Below are positions 1-9,583 of a stretch of DNA of 64,000 bases, piece by piece. The first letter of the stretch is position 1. Each line of letters begins with the position of its first letter. This DNA is from JAJRAN01 sp963827135 (lineage in GTDB: Archaea > Thermoplasmatota > Thermoplasmata > Methanomassiliicoccales > UBA472). Where the stretch lies: positions 496,001 to 560,000 of the forward strand of contig CAWGZX010000005.1 in NCBI GenBank assembly GCA_963827135.1. Reading direction: 5' to 3'. The position numbers and the translations under genes were made by a program. The notes beneath the pieces were generated by a model that had not been told where the DNA came from, did not search any database, and worked only from the letters and a program-made list of their open reading frames with translations.

Positions 1-3000
1 ATCAACGATCACCAGGTTGCCGGAGATGAAGTCAGACATGTACTCATCGCCCTCGATGTAGATGCCCCAGCCGCCACAATCGGATATCTCGTTCTCGATT
101 ATGGTCATGCCAATCGTGTCATCCGCCCAGATGCCGTCCCCACCGAATCCGGTGATCGAGTTGCCCTGGATCCAAACGTTGTAGGCTGGATAGGACAGGT
201 CGTCCTCCCAATCGTACACGTCGATACCCCAGGCCTCCATTCCCGGCATCCCAGTCAGGACGTTGTCAACGATGATGCCGCTGCCGCTGTAGACCGAGAT
301 CGCCTCATAGGCCGTGTTGGTCACCAGGTTGTCCTGGATGACGAATGCCATGTAATCGACCTCGATACCATAGTAGCACGAGTCCACCGTGTTGTCCATG
401 ATGGTCACGGACACATCGTCGACCGGCCAGCCATAGGTGTATATGCCGCCCTCCGCGCCGCTCACCATGTTATTGGTGATTAGCACGGAACCGGACACAT
501 CTGCGCCCCAGGTCTCCAAGCTGTCGTCGTAGAGCTCCACGTCGATCGCCCAGCAATATCCGTCCCAGCCGTCGCCGGAGACGGTGTTGTTGTTAACGAC
601 CACTGCAGCGTTCATTGACGCGATGGGCGAGCCCCACTGAGTGCTAACATCGGCATAGAGGTCAGTGTAGAGGCCCTCATTGTAGGCTTCCATGACCACG
701 TTGTCCAAGATGTCCACTGTGGTCTCGACGTCGGTCATGGTCTCGCCCCATGTGGCTTCGGACCATTCCTCAATCAAGAGAGCGTAGGAGGCATACCATA
801 CCTGGTTGCCCTGGAACAGCATGTCCATCGTGGCCACTGCGCTTGCAGTGTCATCCCATCTGCGCTCCAAGGTCCACGCTTCGGCACCGCCGCCCATGTA
901 GACGCCGTTACCGCCATTGGCCCACATCTCGTTGTTCACAACGCTGATGCTAGCATCCAAGCTGCTCATTGCCTGACCAGTCGAAGACTGGGTCCAGGCC
1001 TCCAGGTCCATCAACCATCCGGAATAGCTCCAGGACCAGCGGCTCAGGTAGTTGTTGTATACATCGATCGAGCCGCTAGAGGTGGCCACAGCGCTGGTGA
1101 AGACTCCATAATAGTCCTCTTGCGCCAGGTTGCTCACGTACACAGTGACGCCGTTGTAATAGGTGTTGATGTCGTTGCCGCTGACGTCCACCATGTAGGC
1201 GATGTCAGAGTCAGCGTTCACCTCGACCTCGTAGGGCGGGAAGTAGTGCTCGAACATAGCGCTCGAGTCTATGATTACGATCACACCGTCATTGTAGCTG
1301 ACGATGTCGTTGCCCTGGATGGTCACTGCGACGTCCGTGACCGCTGCGCCCCAGCTGTTATAGACGCTGGCGTCGGTCCAGATATAGACGCCAGTGTTGG
1401 CGCCCCAGATGGTGTTGCCCGCGACGTTAGCAACGAACTCCATGGTCCCGGTCCCGAGGCCCTGTGCCACCGGCTGATATGCCGTCAAGGCAAAGCCGAA
1501 GGCAGCGGAGGCCCAACCGAAGTCAAGGACGTTGTTCTCGAAGTTGGCGTTCACCGCGAGGTCAGCGCTCGAACCTGCATCAGTTCCGGTCAGGGTCTGC
1601 TCCACCGTGGCCACGACACCGTTGTCGAAGTAGGTCTCGGAGTCACTGATGGTGTTGCCCACGACCTGTAGGTTGAAGGCTGTCTCGATGCTTCCAGATG
1701 CCGCATAGACCGTCTCTGCCTCGATCGCGACTGCACCATAGCCATTGAACGGAGCTTCTGTCAGGACGTTGTCAATCACGTTGACATCGTACTGGACGCT
1801 CGAAGCCCCATCAGCGTTGCTGATGTACTGCATGGTGGTCACGAACTGAGAGATGTCGATAACGATTGGCGGCGCTATCGGCCCGTACATGGCCTCTAGC
1901 CATGGGTTGACGCTACCAGTGATGTTGTTGTCCTGGAATGTGTTCTCGATCATGAGGTCCCAGGTTGCTCCAACGGTTATCACCGTCGTCTCCATGCTGA
2001 ACATACCGGCTTGGTTGCCTTCGTTCCCAGAGACGACCTTGGTCGCGTTGAGCGCATAGCTGCCGACCAGTGCGGGATCGATTATTACGGTCTTCATCAC
2101 GCCGCATGCCACGACCTGCTCGAAGACGCAGTTGGTTATGGCCATGCTGCTCTGACCGCCAGCTCCCGGACTGTCTGACAACATGATGGCCAGACCCATG
2201 ATGAAGTAGAAGCTCAGATCTGTTACCTCCACGTTCATCGGGCCGTTGCGGACAATCAAGGATATCGCGGCCCAGTCACCGAACATGCTACCTCCGATGA
2301 AATCGAAGGTGGTGTCGGAGATCTCCACGGTCAGCATGCCATCGACGCACTCGAAGAGCATGCCGCCGGTCATGTAGTGGGTCACGGAGCTGTGGGTTAC
2401 GCTAGCCGTAACGTTGCCCTCCGCGTGCACATATGAAGCGAAGCCTCTCGACATGCGCTCCATGGTGAAGTGCACGCTCCTCCAGTCGTTGTATGATGCG
2501 CTCATGCTCCATAGCCTGAGGTCCCAGTTCATATACCAGCCCGCGAAGTTGACGCCATAGGCGTTGTCAATTGGTGCGGACGGAGCGTACTTGGACTCCA
2601 GCATAGCATAGCGGATCTCAGCGTTTCCATCCTCGAACAACCAGATCTGGAACACGTTCTTCAACTGCGGGCTGTCGGTCTGCCAGACGTACCAATGGAA
2701 CACAATGGATCCATTGAACTTCTTGTACCCGATGCCCGGATACTCGTCGGTGACCCAGTTCTCGTTCTGGAACGCCGCGATCATGTTCGGCACTCCCGAT
2801 CCGAAGCTGTAGTACGTGGCGTTCACGTCCTCTTCGCCGAACGCGATGTAACCATACTTGGACATCGTGACCTGGTCATAGACAACGCCATTGAACTCGA
2901 AGCCCCAGTCGAGGTCCACCGTCAACCAGGAGTCGAAGGTGTACTCATCGGGGTCGATCATCTGATACACGCTGTCGACCTCGCTTGGCAAGAAGATCTG

Positions 3001-6000
3001 CCCATCGTCGGCCGTCGAGCCATTGAAGTTGTCACGCAGGTAGATCACGTTGGCGTCGTGCGCCGCGGTGATATAGACACCGGCGAAGCTCTGGCCAAGT
3101 AGCTGGTCATCGACCAGTGTCACGAACGCATCGTTCGCGCTCTCCACCAGCAAACCGTACCAACCGAACTCTATGGTCGTGTTATCCACGGTCGCGTAGA
3201 CATCGCCCACGAAGGTGCGCAGGAAGATGCCCCAGTAGTTGTCCGATAGATAGCACATCGTCCCATTCACAACAACATCATCCTGGTCCGCCTCTGCGAA
3301 CAGTCCGATTTCCACGTTGTTGAGGAACTGGACGTTGACCATGTTGACCTCGATTCCGCCTGCTTGCGAGTGGATCTCGACGCCCCTGACGTTCCCTTCG
3401 AAGGTGGTGTCGGTGACGTTCAACATTACCGCACCAGCCGCGTCAAGGAACAACCCCACGTCGTTGTTGAAGAACCACGACGGGTCTATGGTAGCATCAA
3501 TCGTGCCCATGGCTGCAAGGACGTCCATTCCATTCCCACCACCATTTGTTATCTGGAGGTCGGTGAGGTCGAGCGCCACGTTGCCCATGCTCGAGAGCAA
3601 TAGAACGCCAACGTTGGAGGTGTCGTTCACTACGACGCCCGTCATCGTTAGGTCCAGATCGCCCATGGCTTGCATGACGATGCCATTGTTCGCTGTGTGG
3701 TTTATCAGAACGTCGGTCAATTCAGCTGTGAGGGAGCCTTCGTAAGCGTAGACCATTATGCCATTGGCTACGTTGTTCGCAATGCTGGCGCCGTTGATCA
3801 CGACGTTGACGTCGCCGATTAGTGACTCCACTACAACTGCGTTCATTGCATCAGTGACGGTTAGGTCCTGGATGCTCACATCGACCGAGTTGTTGGCGAA
3901 TACACGGATAGCCGAATCATAGTTCCAATACAGCTCCATGTTTACGGTGCCCATCTCTGCGTTCACTGGCCCATTGGGTGCCGAAAGGTAGATGCCGTAG
4001 AAGCTATTCCAGAACGGCAAGCCGCCAACGGTGTTTATCCTTGCATATCCTGAGAGGCTAAGGTCTATTCCACCGTTGTCGCTGACCAGCACGATTCCAG
4101 AGAACGCGTTGATGTCCACGTCGCTGATCGCCGCACTGATATTTCCATTGGAATAGCCCTTAAGGGCTCCATTATCAAGATAATTCAACAACGTCACAAT
4201 ACTGTCTTCATCATTGTAATTCGAATAATCTGAGACAGTGATTGTAAGCCCACCATTGGGTGCCACCAATAGCACTCCGATCGCGGGCTGCGAAATCGTC
4301 AACCTTGTGGCATCGAAGACGATGTTGCCATTGTTGGAGAATACGCTAACACCAAAGAACCCGTAGTTCACACTGAAATCAGTCAATGTGACAGAGGCAC
4401 TGTGGTTGGAATAGACGTACAATCCATCCATATCGACATCGCCATTATTCGCCCACCATATTCCATCATTCCTCAGGTCGACGAGAACGTTGCTGACCGA
4501 TGCAGTAACCGCTCCCTCGGTTGCATCCAGATAGATGCCTGATGCACCTGACAAGCTGCTGGTAATGGTACCGTTGGTCCAGGCGAAGTTCACATTGCCT
4601 AATGCCGATTCAGCATCCACTCCGTAGACCGTGTCGTTAATAAACACGTCCACAAGGGTAAGGGCAATGTTTCCGCTCGCGCTGACCGCCACCCCAAATA
4701 CAGTGTGGTTGATCCAGGTTGGGTCTATCCTAGCGGTAATCGCTCCGTTTGGTGCAGATACCCCTATGCCCGCGAAGCAGTTCTCAATCCTCGCGTTCGT
4801 TACATCGAGGTTGACATTACCATTAGCAGTCAGAACGCTCAACCCAAGGAACAGGTTGGCCGCTTGGAAGTTCGTAGCGGTGACTGACGCTGTGGTGTTG
4901 ACGCTGCAATAGACACTGCCTTGGCCGATGCTAGCGAAGTCGCCGATGATGGAAACGTCGGTCATTGTGATAGTGGCGCCTCCTTCATACGATATGACGT
5001 AAACGCCATATCCGTCGACTTGCGACATTATTACGTTGCTCAAGGCAACTGTTACAGTGCCAAATGCCTCCGCATAGATGCCATACTGCGTCATATTCTC
5101 AAAGGTGACGTCGGATACGGCGATGTTAGCCCCCCCGAAGGGAGCTAAGGCGAACACACCGATAGTGGCATTCTGTACCTTCATATTGGTCAGGGTCACT
5201 TGGGCCAATCCCCCTGGGGCAGTGGTCAAAGCGCCTGCGGCATAGGTCGTGCCAAGGTCTATGATGTTACCTAATGTGACACCATTGACGCTCACGACGG
5301 CGTTCGCATTACTCGAAACCGCCGCGGCACATGACTGGGCGTAGTATATGGCTGCCCCACCGCTGATGCTGACCGACGCATTCCAATAAGCTTGAGCTAA
5401 AACCGCGGTGCTCATGCCTGCCGTAGGAGATGTGTAAAGACCGCCTACAACGCTTATGGATGCGTTCTCCGAGGAAGTCGCCCTGATCGCATTGCCATCA
5501 ACGTTGGCCATTACGCAATCCGTGACGGTCGCCACGATGTTGCCGCCGTTGGTCACTAAGACCAATCCGTTGGCTGCATCATTGATGACGAACCCTGCCG
5601 CAGCAACATTCAAGTTACCGGTATTCCTAACAATGGTAACTGCGCTGCCAGACACGAATTGTATGGTTCCGCTGACGGCCGCTGTCGTATCAGTGACCGT
5701 GACTGCGTTGGTGGCATAGCTAATGGAGAAGAACCTCAGGCTCGATCCTGCAGGACCATTCAGATAAATGCCGTCCCAGGACCCGGGTACAGCCCCGGTT
5801 GAGCTTGAGAACCTAATGGCGCCGTTCGAGGCGCTCGTACCATTAGCCCATAAATAACCATCAACAGTCAAACTTGATCCATCGGTGAAATTCACGTACA
5901 CTCCGGGGTCGATCTTAAGCCAAACCCCGCTTTGTACACTGATATCACCATCAATCACATAGTCATCCGCCGTCGTCCACTGTGTATTCACAGCGATGTC

Positions 6001-6153
6001 GGCGTTAACTGTAGTCGTCGCGCTCGCATTGCTGGTGTTAAGCAATAACACCAACGCAAAAGCGAATACGAGCAACGCGACATAGAGCAATGCTCTCTTT
6101 CCAAGAACGCGACCTATCGGTAGAGCGCGTTCATTAACGTTTGCCGTATCCAT
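1..6153 (-). CDS. Giant secreted right-handed beta-helix surface protein (N-terminal 2051 residues, C-terminus outside window)
   Basis: I read an open minus-strand frame from an ATG at 6153 to the window edge without a stop. A GAGGTGG Shine-Dalgarno lies at about 6160-6166. A basic stretch and a hydrophobic segment at about residues 20-41 form a signal peptide or anchor. The rest is Ser/Thr/Asn-rich and made of degenerate repeats of the type 'N-G-x-I-x-x-x-I-x-N-N', as expected for parallel beta-helix (PbH1/NosD-like) proteins. Around residues 1065-1205 a non-repetitive module rich in Tyr, Trp and Phe interrupts the helix. Many N-x-S/T sequons suggest N-glycosylation by the AglB encoded at 10-17 kb (inference). 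The promoter-proximal third is visibly AT-richer than neighbouring genes. The likely role is a cell-surface or adhesin-like protein; the substrate is unknown. Confidence 0.85.
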   Translation of the reverse strand, partial: MDTANVNERALPIGRVLGKRALLYVALLVFAFALVLLLNTSNASATTTVNADIAVNTQWTTADDYVIDGDISVQSGVWLKIDPGVYVNFTDGSSLTVDGYLWANGTSASNGAIRFSSSTGAVPGSWDGIYLNGPAGSSLRFFSISYATNAVTVTDTTAAVSGTIQFVSGSAVTIVRNTGNLNVAAAGFVINDAANGLVLVTNGGNIVATVTDCVMANVDGNAIRATSSENASISVVGGLYTSPTAGMSTAVLAQAYWNASVSISGGAAIYYAQSCAAAVSSNANAVVSVNGVTLGNIIDLGTTYAAGALTTAPGGLAQVTLTNMKVQNATIGVFALAPFGGANIAVSDVTFENMTQYGIYAEAFGTVTVALSNVIMSQVDGYGVYVISYEGGATITMTDVSIIGDFASIGQGSVYCSVNTTASVTATNFQAANLFLGLSVLTANGNVNLDVTNARIENCFAGIGVSAPNGAITARIDPTWINHTVFGVAVSASGNIALTLVDVFINDTVYGVDAESALGNVNFAWTNGTITSSLSGASGIYLDATEGAVTASVSNVLVDLRNDGIWWANNGDVDMDGLYVYSNHSASVTLTDFSVNYGFFGVSVFSNNGNIVFDATRLTISQPAIGVLLVAPNGGLTITVSDYSNYNDEDSIVTLLNYLDNGALKGYSNGNISAAISDVDINAFSGIVLVSDNGGIDLSLSGYARINTVGGLPFWNSFYGIYLSAPNGPVNAEMGTVNMELYWNYDSAIRVFANNSVDVSIQDLTVTDAMNAVVVESLIGDVNVVINGASIANNVANGIMVYAYEGSLTAELTDVLINHTANNGIVMQAMGDLDLTMTGVVVNDTSNVGVLLLSSMGNVALDLTDLQITNGGGNGMDVLAAMGTIDATIDPSWFFNNDVGLFLDAAGAVMLNVTDTTFEGNVRGVEIHSQAGGIEVNMVNVQFLNNVEIGLFAEADQDDVVVNGTMCYLSDNYWGIFLRTFVGDVYATVDNTTIEFGWYGLLVESANDAFVTLVDDQLLGQSFAGVYITAAHDANVIYLRDNFNGSTADDGQIFLPSEVDSVYQMIDPDEYTFDSWLTVDLDWGFEFNGVVYDQVTMSKYGYIAFGEEDVNATYYSFGSGVPNMIAAFQNENWVTDEYPGIGYKKFNGSIVFHWYVWQTDSPQLKNVFQIWLFEDGNAEIRYAMLESKYAPSAPIDNAYGVNFAGWYMNWDLRLWSMSASYNDWRSVHFTMERMSRGFASYVHAEGNVTASVTHSSVTHYMTGGMLFECVDGMLTVEISDTTFDFIGGSMFGDWAAISLIVRNGPMNVEVTDLSFYFIMGLAIMLSDSPGAGGQSSMAITNCVFEQVVACGVMKTVIIDPALVGSYALNATKVVSGNEGNQAGMFSMETTVITVGATWDLMIENTFQDNNITGSVNPWLEAMYGPIAPPIVIDISQFVTTMQYISNADGASSVQYDVNVIDNVLTEAPFNGYGAVAIEAETVYAASGSIETAFNLQVVGNTISDSETYFDNGVVATVEQTLTGTDAGSSADLAVNANFENNVLDFGWASAAFGFALTAYQPVAQGLGTGTMEFVANVAGNTIWGANTGVYIWTDASVYNSWGAAVTDVAVTIQGNDIVSYNDGVIVIIDSSAMFEHYFPPYEVEVNADSDIAYMVDVSGNDINTYYNGVTVYVSNLAQEDYYGVFTSAVATSSGSIDVYNNYLSRWSWSYSGWLMDLEAWTQSSTGQAMSSLDASISVVNNEMWANGGNGVYMGGGAEAWTLERRWDDTASAVATMDMLFQGNQVWYASYALLIEEWSEATWGETMTDVETTVDILDNVVMEAYNEGLYTDLYADVSTQWGSPIASMNAAVVVNNNTVSGDGWDGYCWAIDVELYDDSLETWGADVSGSVLITNNMVSGAEGGIYTYGWPVDDVSVTIMDNTVDSCYYGIEVDYMAFVIQDNLVTNTAYEAISVYSGSGIIVDNVLTGMPGMEAWGIDVYDWEDDLSYPAYNVWIQGNSITGFGGDGIWADDTIGMTIIENEISDCGGWGIYIEGDEYMSDFISGNLVIVD

Positions 6154-6202
6154 ATCTCGCCACCTCAGGAAGAGGTACAAGGAATTCCTCCCGAACCAAA
6201 GT

Positions 6203-6210
6203 GTTTAAAT
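6203..6210 (-). promoter_or_regulatory. TATA-like promoter element for the giant surface protein
   Basis: On the minus strand an ATTTAAAC element sits about 50 bases upstream of the ATG at 6153. This is the usual spacing for an archaeal TATA box with a short leader carrying the GAGGTGG ribosome-binding site. The rest of 6154-6463 is AT-rich and shows no gene. Confidence 0.5.
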
Positions 6211-6463
6211 GGTAAGGGTATTATGGAATTGCCTATTACTTAAACCTTCTTCCAGACAAGGAAAAAATCTCTCTTTTTAACCATTTTTTGAAAAACTGTC
6301 TGGCTAGTGGTTGAAATTCGCAAAACGATTTTTAGGGTTAATGGGGGCGCCGCAATTCCTCGGAGGACTTATTATCAATGCGTAAAGAGGCGCATACGAA
6401 GCGTCGTACAACCGTGAGGGATTCGGAGAAAGGTTAAGTGAAAAGACCGAAATATCGCCTTTC

Positions 6464-7120
6464 GTGCACAAGACGACGACCATCGAGATGGAGGCCGACG
6501 TGCTCGCCGAGAACCGCAAGTTAGCGGCTGAGAACCTCCGGAGACTCAGGAGCAAGGGCGTGAGATCGGTGGATGTGATGGGATCTATCGGGTCGGGCAA
6601 GACCGCCCTCATAGTCAGGCTCGCCTCCGAGCTGATGGCTAAGGGTAAGAAGGTGGCGGCGATAGCTGGGGATGTCACCGGAGAGGACGATTACGGGATC
6701 TTTAAAAAAGCGGGCATACCAGCCATCAACCTGAACACCGGCAAGGAGTGCCATCTGGACGCTCATCTGGTCGATCACGCTCTGGACGACCTCAGGCTGG
6801 AGGACTACGACGTCCTGTTCATCGAGAACGTGGGCAATCTCGTGTGTCCAGCGGACTTCCCCTTGGGAACGGACCACAGGTTGGTGGTGATCTCGCCTAC
6901 GGAAGGGGATGACATGATCAACAAACACCCCATGATCTTCCTTGAGGCTGAGATGGCGGTCCTCAACAAGATCGACCTCCTGCCGCATCTGGACGTGGAC
7001 GTGGACCGGCTGAAGGCCGACTACGCCAAGATCAGGAAGGGCGGAATCCTGCATATGACCAGCACCAGGACTGGCGCGGGTCTGCCGGAGCTCCTGAAGG
7101 CCTTGCACCTTACGGAATGA
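6464..7120 (+). CDS. hypB: Hydrogenase nickel-incorporation GTPase HypB
   Basis: This is a SIMIBI-class GTPase that inserts nickel into [NiFe]-hydrogenase, usually together with HypA. The P-loop G-S-I-G-S-G-K-T lies near residues 41-48. The nickel/zinc ligands are seen as 'GKECHLDAH' and the Cys of 'NLVCPAD'. 'NKIDLL' is the guanine-specificity motif, and the 218-residue length is normal. I chose the GTG at 6464 because archaeal HypB proteins start 'MHK...'; an in-frame ATG at 6488 is the alternative. No hydrogenase structural gene or hypA is nearby, so the gene stands alone. It ends 64 bases before purD. Confidence 0.93.
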   Translation: MHKTTTIEMEADVLAENRKLAAENLRRLRSKGVRSVDVMGSIGSGKTALIVRLASELMAKGKKVAAIAGDVTGEDDYGIFKKAGIPAINLNTGKECHLDAHLVDHALDDLRLEDYDVLFIENVGNLVCPADFPLGTDHRLVVISPTEGDDMINKHPMIFLEAEMAVLNKIDLLPHLDVDVDRLKADYAKIRKGGILHMTSTRTGAGLPELLKALHLTE

Positions 7121-7184
7121 GTCCTATGGTGCCGTTAGAATCAATTGGCGATCTATGTAATGATGACCAGGGAAGGCGCAGAAC

Positions 7185-8507
7185 ATGAAGGTACTGGCTG
7201 TAGGTGGAGGAGGCAGGGAGCACGCCATAGTGAAGGCCTTGGCCCGAGGCGGGGCCGATATCTATACGGTCATGAAGAACAGGAACCCTGGCATCGCTCA
7301 TGCCAGTAAGGAATTCCTACTGGCCAAGGAGACCGATGTTGAGAAGGTCGTGCAATATGCGCTCTCGAAGAGAGTCGAGCTCGCGGTCATCGGCCCTGAG
7401 TCGCCATTGGAGGTGGGTTTGGTCGATGCGTTGGTAAAGAACGGGATCCGTTGCGCCGGGCCGACCAGGTCCGCGGCGAGGATCGAGACCTCGAAGAGCT
7501 TCGCCAGAGGCCTCCTGTCCAAGTACAGGGTCCCAGGCAATATCCGGTTCGCATCGTTCACCGACCTCGGCGAGGCGGAGAGCCACCTAAGGTCGATAGA
7601 CTATGAGGTGGCGGTGAAACCTACTGGCCTGACAGGGGGCAAGGGAGTCAAGATCCAAGGGGAGCACATGATAGGCAGAGAGGAGGTGCTCGCCTACGTC
7701 AGGGAGATATTCAAGAAGGGGATCGGCGGAGCGGGCGTTGTCCTCGAGGAGCGGCTCGAGGGCGAGGAATTCACCCTACAGTCCTTCTGCGACGGGAAGA
7801 ACGTGGTACCGATGCCTTTGGTCCAGGACCATAAGAGAGCCTTCGAAGGGGACAAGGGGCCGAACACCGGAGGCATGGGCTCGTACTCCTCCGAGGACCA
7901 CCTCCTTCCATTCATCACATCGTCCGAGATGGAGGAGGCGGTGGACTCCATGAGGAAGACCGTCCACGCCCTGGCCAGCGAGGGTTCGCCCTACCATGGC
8001 GTCCTCTATGGCCAGTTCATGCTCACCAAGGACGGCCCCCGCATCATCGAGTTCAACGCCAGATTCGGGGACCCGGAGGCCATGAACGTGCTCCCTCTAC
8101 TCGAGTCCGATTTCGTCGAGGTCTGCGCCGGCATCGCCGCAGGCGACATCTCGAGGAAAAGCTGCGAGTTCAAGAGGGCGGCCACCGTCTGCAAGTACGT
8201 CGTACCAGAAGGCTACGGTTTCGAACCCATGGCCAGCGTCCCGATCAAGGTGGACGAGGAAGGGGTGGAGAGGGCGGGGGCCGAGCTGTTCTACGCCGCG
8301 GTCAACGAGGAAGAGGGCCAGATCCTCACCTCGACCTCTCGGTCCGTGGCCGTCGTTGGAATCGACGTCAACATTGACGCCGCCGAGCGTCAGTGCGAGA
8401 GGGCGTTGCGCTTCGTCTCGGGCGAGCACATCTACGTCCGCCACGACATCGGGAAGCACGAGATCATCCAGAGGAAGGTCGAGCGCATGCGCTCCCTTAG
8501 GAAATAG
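7185..8507 (+). CDS. purD: Phosphoribosylamine-glycine ligase
   Basis: GAR synthetase, the second step of purine synthesis: phosphoribosylamine + glycine + ATP give GAR. The protein opens with 'MKVLAVGGGGREHAI'. It carries the ATP-grasp signatures 'KPTGLTGGKGVK' and 'FNARFGDPEAMNVLPLL'. The length of 440 residues is typical. The gene starts at ATG 7185 and ends with TAG. It is closely followed by the translin-family gene (30-base gap), so the two are probably co-transcribed. Confidence 0.96.
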   Translation: MKVLAVGGGGREHAIVKALARGGADIYTVMKNRNPGIAHASKEFLLAKETDVEKVVQYALSKRVELAVIGPESPLEVGLVDALVKNGIRCAGPTRSAARIETSKSFARGLLSKYRVPGNIRFASFTDLGEAESHLRSIDYEVAVKPTGLTGGKGVKIQGEHMIGREEVLAYVREIFKKGIGGAGVVLEERLEGEEFTLQSFCDGKNVVPMPLVQDHKRAFEGDKGPNTGGMGSYSSEDHLLPFITSSEMEEAVDSMRKTVHALASEGSPYHGVLYGQFMLTKDGPRIIEFNARFGDPEAMNVLPLLESDFVEVCAGIAAGDISRKSCEFKRAATVCKYVVPEGYGFEPMASVPIKVDEEGVERAGAELFYAAVNEEEGQILTSTSRSVAVVGIDVNIDAAERQCERALRFVSGEHIYVRHDIGKHEIIQRKVERMRSLRK

Positions 8508-8537
8508 TATTTATCCCCTAGGGCGCTTCGCTTCCGC

Positions 8538-9155
8538 ATGAATAGCCTGGACGTCATCGCTCGCCACATCCAGGAGCGACTGGATGAGAAGGATACGGTC
8601 AGGGAGATAGCCATCAAGTCCTCGAGGGCTATCATCAGGATCTCCGGTAGCGTCATCCACTCCATCCATAAAGGAGAGGATGTGACCGAGATGATGTCCG
8701 AGGCCCTGGACGAGGCGCAGCGCCTGCGCAGCCTCCTGCTCGAGCATCCCGAGCTCTTGAACTCCGGCCTGGTCGAGGATGCCATGCAGGAGCTGTCCGA
8801 GGCTGCGATATTGCTTTCCATCTACAGGAAGGAGGAGATCCCGTCCCCCGAGGACCTGGACGTCCCTTACACCGCCTATCTGCTCGGCCTGGCCGATTGC
8901 ATCGGGGAGCTGCGCAGGTTCTCCCTTGAGGCCTTGAGGGCGGAGGATACGCAGAAGGCCACCGAGTACCTAGAGATGATGGAGGACTTCTTCCAGGTCA
9001 TCATGAGGTTCGATTACCCGGACGCGCTGGTCTCGATCCGACGGAAGCAGGACATCGCCCGCTCTCTTCTGGAGAAGACCAGGGGCGAGGTCGCGGTGGC
9101 GGTGAGCTCGAAGCGGCTGGGAGACCGCATCCGCGCCCTGGACGAGAAGCTTTGA
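8538..9155 (+). CDS. Translin/TRAX-family protein
   Basis: An all-helical protein of 205 residues. The segment 'YLLGLADCIGELRRFSLEAL' and the later 'FDYPDALVSIRRKQDIARS' with 'LEKTRGEVA' are the conserved blocks of the translin superfamily, whose archaeal members resemble TRAX and can act as RNases. The acidic residues of the TRAX active site (Glu in the 'GELRR' helix and Glu/Asp in 'EMMEDFF') appear to be present, so nuclease activity is possible but inferred. The ATG at 8538 lies 30 bases after purD. Function in archaea is poorly defined; RNA or tRNA-fragment processing is the best guess. Confidence 0.8.
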   Translation: MNSLDVIARHIQERLDEKDTVREIAIKSSRAIIRISGSVIHSIHKGEDVTEMMSEALDEAQRLRSLLLEHPELLNSGLVEDAMQELSEAAILLSIYRKEEIPSPEDLDVPYTAYLLGLADCIGELRRFSLEALRAEDTQKATEYLEMMEDFFQVIMRFDYPDALVSIRRKQDIARSLLEKTRGEVAVAVSSKRLGDRIRALDEKL

Positions 9156-9164
9156 GCGCTATCG

Positions 9165-9488
9165 TCAAAAGACCTTTCTCAACGCGGCCTCGGCCTCTTC
9201 CTTCGACACCAGTCCCACGATGCTCTCGACCACCTCGCCGTCCTTGATAAGGAGGAGGGTGGGGATGGCCAATACCTTGAACCGTCGGACCAGCTCAGGG
9301 TTCTTGTCGCAGTCCATCTTCCCGAAGGCTGCCTTCGTAGAGTTGTCCTCTGCCACCTTTTCGAAGATCGGCGCCATCTGCCTGCATGGCCCGCACCAGT
9401 TGGCCCAGCAATCGATTACCAGTTTGGGATTCTCCTTGGCCATGGCCTCATAGCTATCCATGGTGACCTCGAGGATTTGCTTGGACAT
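9165..9488 (-). CDS. trxA: Thioredoxin
   Basis: A small thioredoxin of 107 residues with the active site W-C-G-P-C-R at about residues 32-37 and the cis-proline loop 'VLAIPTLLL'. It acts as a cytosolic dithiol reductant. The longest frame starts at 9587, but the family N-terminus and length point to the internal ATG at 9488 ('MSKQILEVT'). The gene converges on the translin gene with a 9-base gap. Confidence 0.93.
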   Translation of the reverse strand: MSKQILEVTMDSYEAMAKENPKLVIDCWANWCGPCRQMAPIFEKVAEDNSTKAAFGKMDCDKNPELVRRFKVLAIPTLLLIKDGEVVESIVGLVSKEEAEAALRKVF

Positions 9489-9583
9489 TCTATCGACAGC
9501 CCATCGCCCTGGCGGATTAACTAATTTGCCTTGGGGCGCTGCGCTATGATTGAAAAGAATAAGAAATGCTTGGAAGGCGTTTC

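Noticed and set aside
1..6153. CRISPR-like or tandem DNA repeats in the surface-protein gene
   Set aside because: Similarity is at protein-motif level only; no regular identical repeats with spacers are seen.
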